Source: Penium margaritaceum (taxonomy: Eukaryota > Streptophyta > Zygnematophyceae > Desmidiales > Peniaceae). From it: a DNA stretch of 41,963 nucleotides. A program made the translations under genes and the position numbers. The DNA is taken from the NCBI GenBank assembly GCA_023375785.1, contig SZWC01006713.1, positions 59,647 to 101,609 of the forward strand, given 5' to 3'. Shown one piece after another: positions 40,602 through 41,963 of this stretch. Every line of letters begins with the position of its first letter. Position 1 is the first letter of the stretch. The notes beneath the pieces were generated by a model. It saw only the letters and a program-made list of their open reading frames with translations. It was not told the DNA's origin and ran no database searches.

Positions 40602-41936
40602 CTAGTCCTCGGTGTACCACATAAAAACCAAGGATCCCCAGACACGAGCAAGACGCAAGTAAGTACAGTGGCCAAACCAGAGTTTGTACGGTGTGACATG
40701 GTCTGGAAGGGGACAGTGCGGGAGGCGGTTCTCGACCCATGTCATGTTGGCGAATCCTTCAAAGGCGAAGGACTCAAGGAGACCGCACTCAGACCGCATA
40801 ACGCGAACCGCATCCTCGATGGTGTGGTTCCTATGCTCAAAGACACCGTTTTGCTGAGGAGTAGCAAGAGCGGAGACCTGGTGAAAGATTCTGTGCGCGG
40901 CAAAGAAACTATCCATCTCGCCAAGAAGCTCACCGCCGCAATCCGAGGGGAAGGTATGCAGAGTGGGGCGGGACTGATGCTCAGCCATCACTAGCCAGAG
41001 GCAAACCGCGAGAGCGGCGTCACTCTTTTGGCACAAGCTATACTCCCAGTGCATCCGGGTGAAGTCATCAGTCAGGGTCAGGACGTATTGGCCCCAATCG
41101 GACAGAGACTCGACAGGAAGAGGACCGAGCAGGTCCGAATGGACTAACTTAAGAGGGCGAAGTGTGCGAGAACGAGAGTAAGGGTAGGTGCAACGATGCA
41201 TCTTACCTTGAGCGCATAAAAGACAATCGGTCTTGGGCGGCTTCTTGAAAGAAACCAAGTCAACACCGAGTGCGGATTGTGTCCGAATGAGCTTCGACAC
41301 AGTGTTGGAGCCCACATGACATAGGCAATGATGCAGCAATCGCTGGTGCTCAACAGACAGAACGCCAGTGATAAAAACATGAGCAGGAGGTGAGGGGGAG
41401 CAAGAAGGAGAAGAAAGCGAAGAGACATGATATAGATTATCCACAACAGAGGCACGAAGAACAATGGTGCAAGTATCAATAGCAGTCACAATCGCAGAGT
41501 CTGCAGTGTGCTCCACAAAGAGTCCTATCAGTGTGCAGGCATGTACAGAAAACAATCTGAGCTCAAAGTGAGTTACAAAACGCACCTGGGAAGGATACAG
41601 AGGGACAAATGAACCATTAAAGCACACAACCCCAACACCTTGGAATAGCAAGGACTGATTAGAGCCTGTGCGAACAGAAAAAATAGACGCAACCAGACCG
41701 AGAACAACGAATTCACTACGACAACAGGTCATGTGATAAGTGGGACCAGAATCAGTGATCCAAGCACCACCGTTGTCACGACTGGAGGACGTCACGGTAC
41801 AACGGGCAATGGAACACTCGATTTGAGAAGGGCGCTGAGCAGCAGGTGAGGAGGAAGGACGGAGGGCAAAGAGGTGCAACTCATAAATCCTATCGGTATC
41901 ATCGGTGGCAGGCTCATCCTCATCACATGCTAGTTG
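40602..41936 (-). CDS. Copia element D protease-integrase, open to the right edge
   Basis: At least 444 codons without a stop, open at the window edge. Counting from the TTG at 41879: protease motif WITDSGPTYHMT (Asp 43), pre-integrase zinc region (HQRLLHHCLCHVG ... CLLCAQGK, 179-226), integrase core with Asp 249 (LVHSDLLGP), Asp 313 (PSDCGGEL) and Glu 348 (PQQNGVFEHRN), then YKLWFGHCTYLRLARVWG of the C-terminal region. All catalytic residues are there. It ends in TAG 40602-40604. It is the middle of a gag-pol polyprotein, so the true start lies outside the window. Confidence 0.9.
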   Translation of the reverse strand, partial: QLACDEDEPATDDTDRIYELHLFALRPSSSPAAQRPSQIECSIARCTVTSSSRDNGGAWITDSGPTYHMTCCRSEFVVLGLVASIFSVRTGSNQSLLFQGVGVVCFNGSFVPLYPSQVRFVTHFELRLFSVHACTLIGLFVEHTADSAIVTAIDTCTIVLRASVVDNLYHVSSLSSPSCSPSPPAHVFITGVLSVEHQRLLHHCLCHVGSNTVSKLIRTQSALGVDLVSFKKPPKTDCLLCAQGKMHRCTYPYSRSRTLRPLKLVHSDLLGPLPVESLSDWGQYVLTLTDDFTRMHWEYSLCQKSDAALAVCLWLVMAEHQSRPTLHTFPSDCGGELLGEMDSFFAAHRIFHQVSALATPQQNGVFEHRNHTIEDAVRVMRSECGLLESFAFEGFANMTWVENRLPHCPLPDHVTPYKLWFGHCTYLRLARVWGSLVFMWYTED

Positions 41937-41938
41937 TG

Positions 41939-41963
41939 CCCCCCCCCCCCCCCCCCCCCCCCC
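41939..41963. repeat. C homopolymer at the window edge (25 bases)
   Basis: The window ends in an unbroken C run directly after tagttgtg. A similar C run precedes the N gap at 30148, so this may be a contig edge or low-quality sequence. Confidence 0.9.

Larger units (their letters stand above)
38460..41938 (-). mobile_element. Copia element D (- strand), running off the right edge
   Basis: Copia order on the - strand: protease and integrase (41936-40602), Pro/Ser-rich linker (40600-39990), reverse transcriptase (39600-39000), RNase H (about 38960-38460). Gag and the 5' LTR lie beyond the window. It is related to the fragment at 33190-34025. It is the best preserved element here: protease-integrase is open, and the reverse transcriptase active site YVDD is intact. 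Confidence 0.85.

Overview
This window is eukaryotic and looks like a transposon-dense piece of a streptophyte genome (a land plant or charophyte alga; a Chara-like alga is my best guess, not proven). The reasons are plant-style LTR retrotransposons nested in one another, primer-binding sites matching initiator Met-tRNA, a secreted protein ending in a Root_cap-type domain, an assembly gap of N, and no sign of prokaryotic gene packing. Only one gene unrelated to transposons can be supported: the intact, intronless, secreted Root_cap-like protein at 28843-29901.

Layout. 350-626 is a copia-type LTR followed by a primer-binding site but almost no body. 1998-4247 is a pogo/Tigger-type DDE transposase in one frame, broken by one TAG and lacking the first catalytic Asp. 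4604-8425 is a decayed Ty1/copia element (+ strand: gag, integrase, reverse transcriptase). 8430-23275 is a large Ty3/gypsy element (+ strand) with a zinc knuckle, a protease, a very long acidic linker, reverse transcriptase, RNase H and integrase. A complete copia element (13875-20793, - strand, two LTRs, matching 5-bp target duplication) has split it exactly at the reverse transcriptase active site. That copia element itself carries a 649-bp insertion with a tRNA-like promoter and a 57-bp poly(A) retroposon scar. 23279 to about 24460 is the 5' end of another gypsy element (- strand). 24460-28490 is mostly unassignable.

28490-29945 is the GC-rich Root_cap-like locus. 30148-30893 is an assembly gap. 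31545-32552 is a complete non-autonomous hAT-type element with a perfect 8-bp target duplication and two arrays of the palindrome TACCGCGGTA. 33190-34025 and 38460-41938 are two copies of related copia elements on the - strand, the second running off the right edge. Between them (about 35560-36620) are remnants of a hAT-type transposase with a hairpin and a local duplication.

Across the unrelated elements most premature stops are TAG at places where Gln (CAG) is expected, which fits C-to-T decay of methylated CAG sites. Element boundaries given to the base rest on visible LTR ends, terminal repeats or target duplications; the others are approximate.
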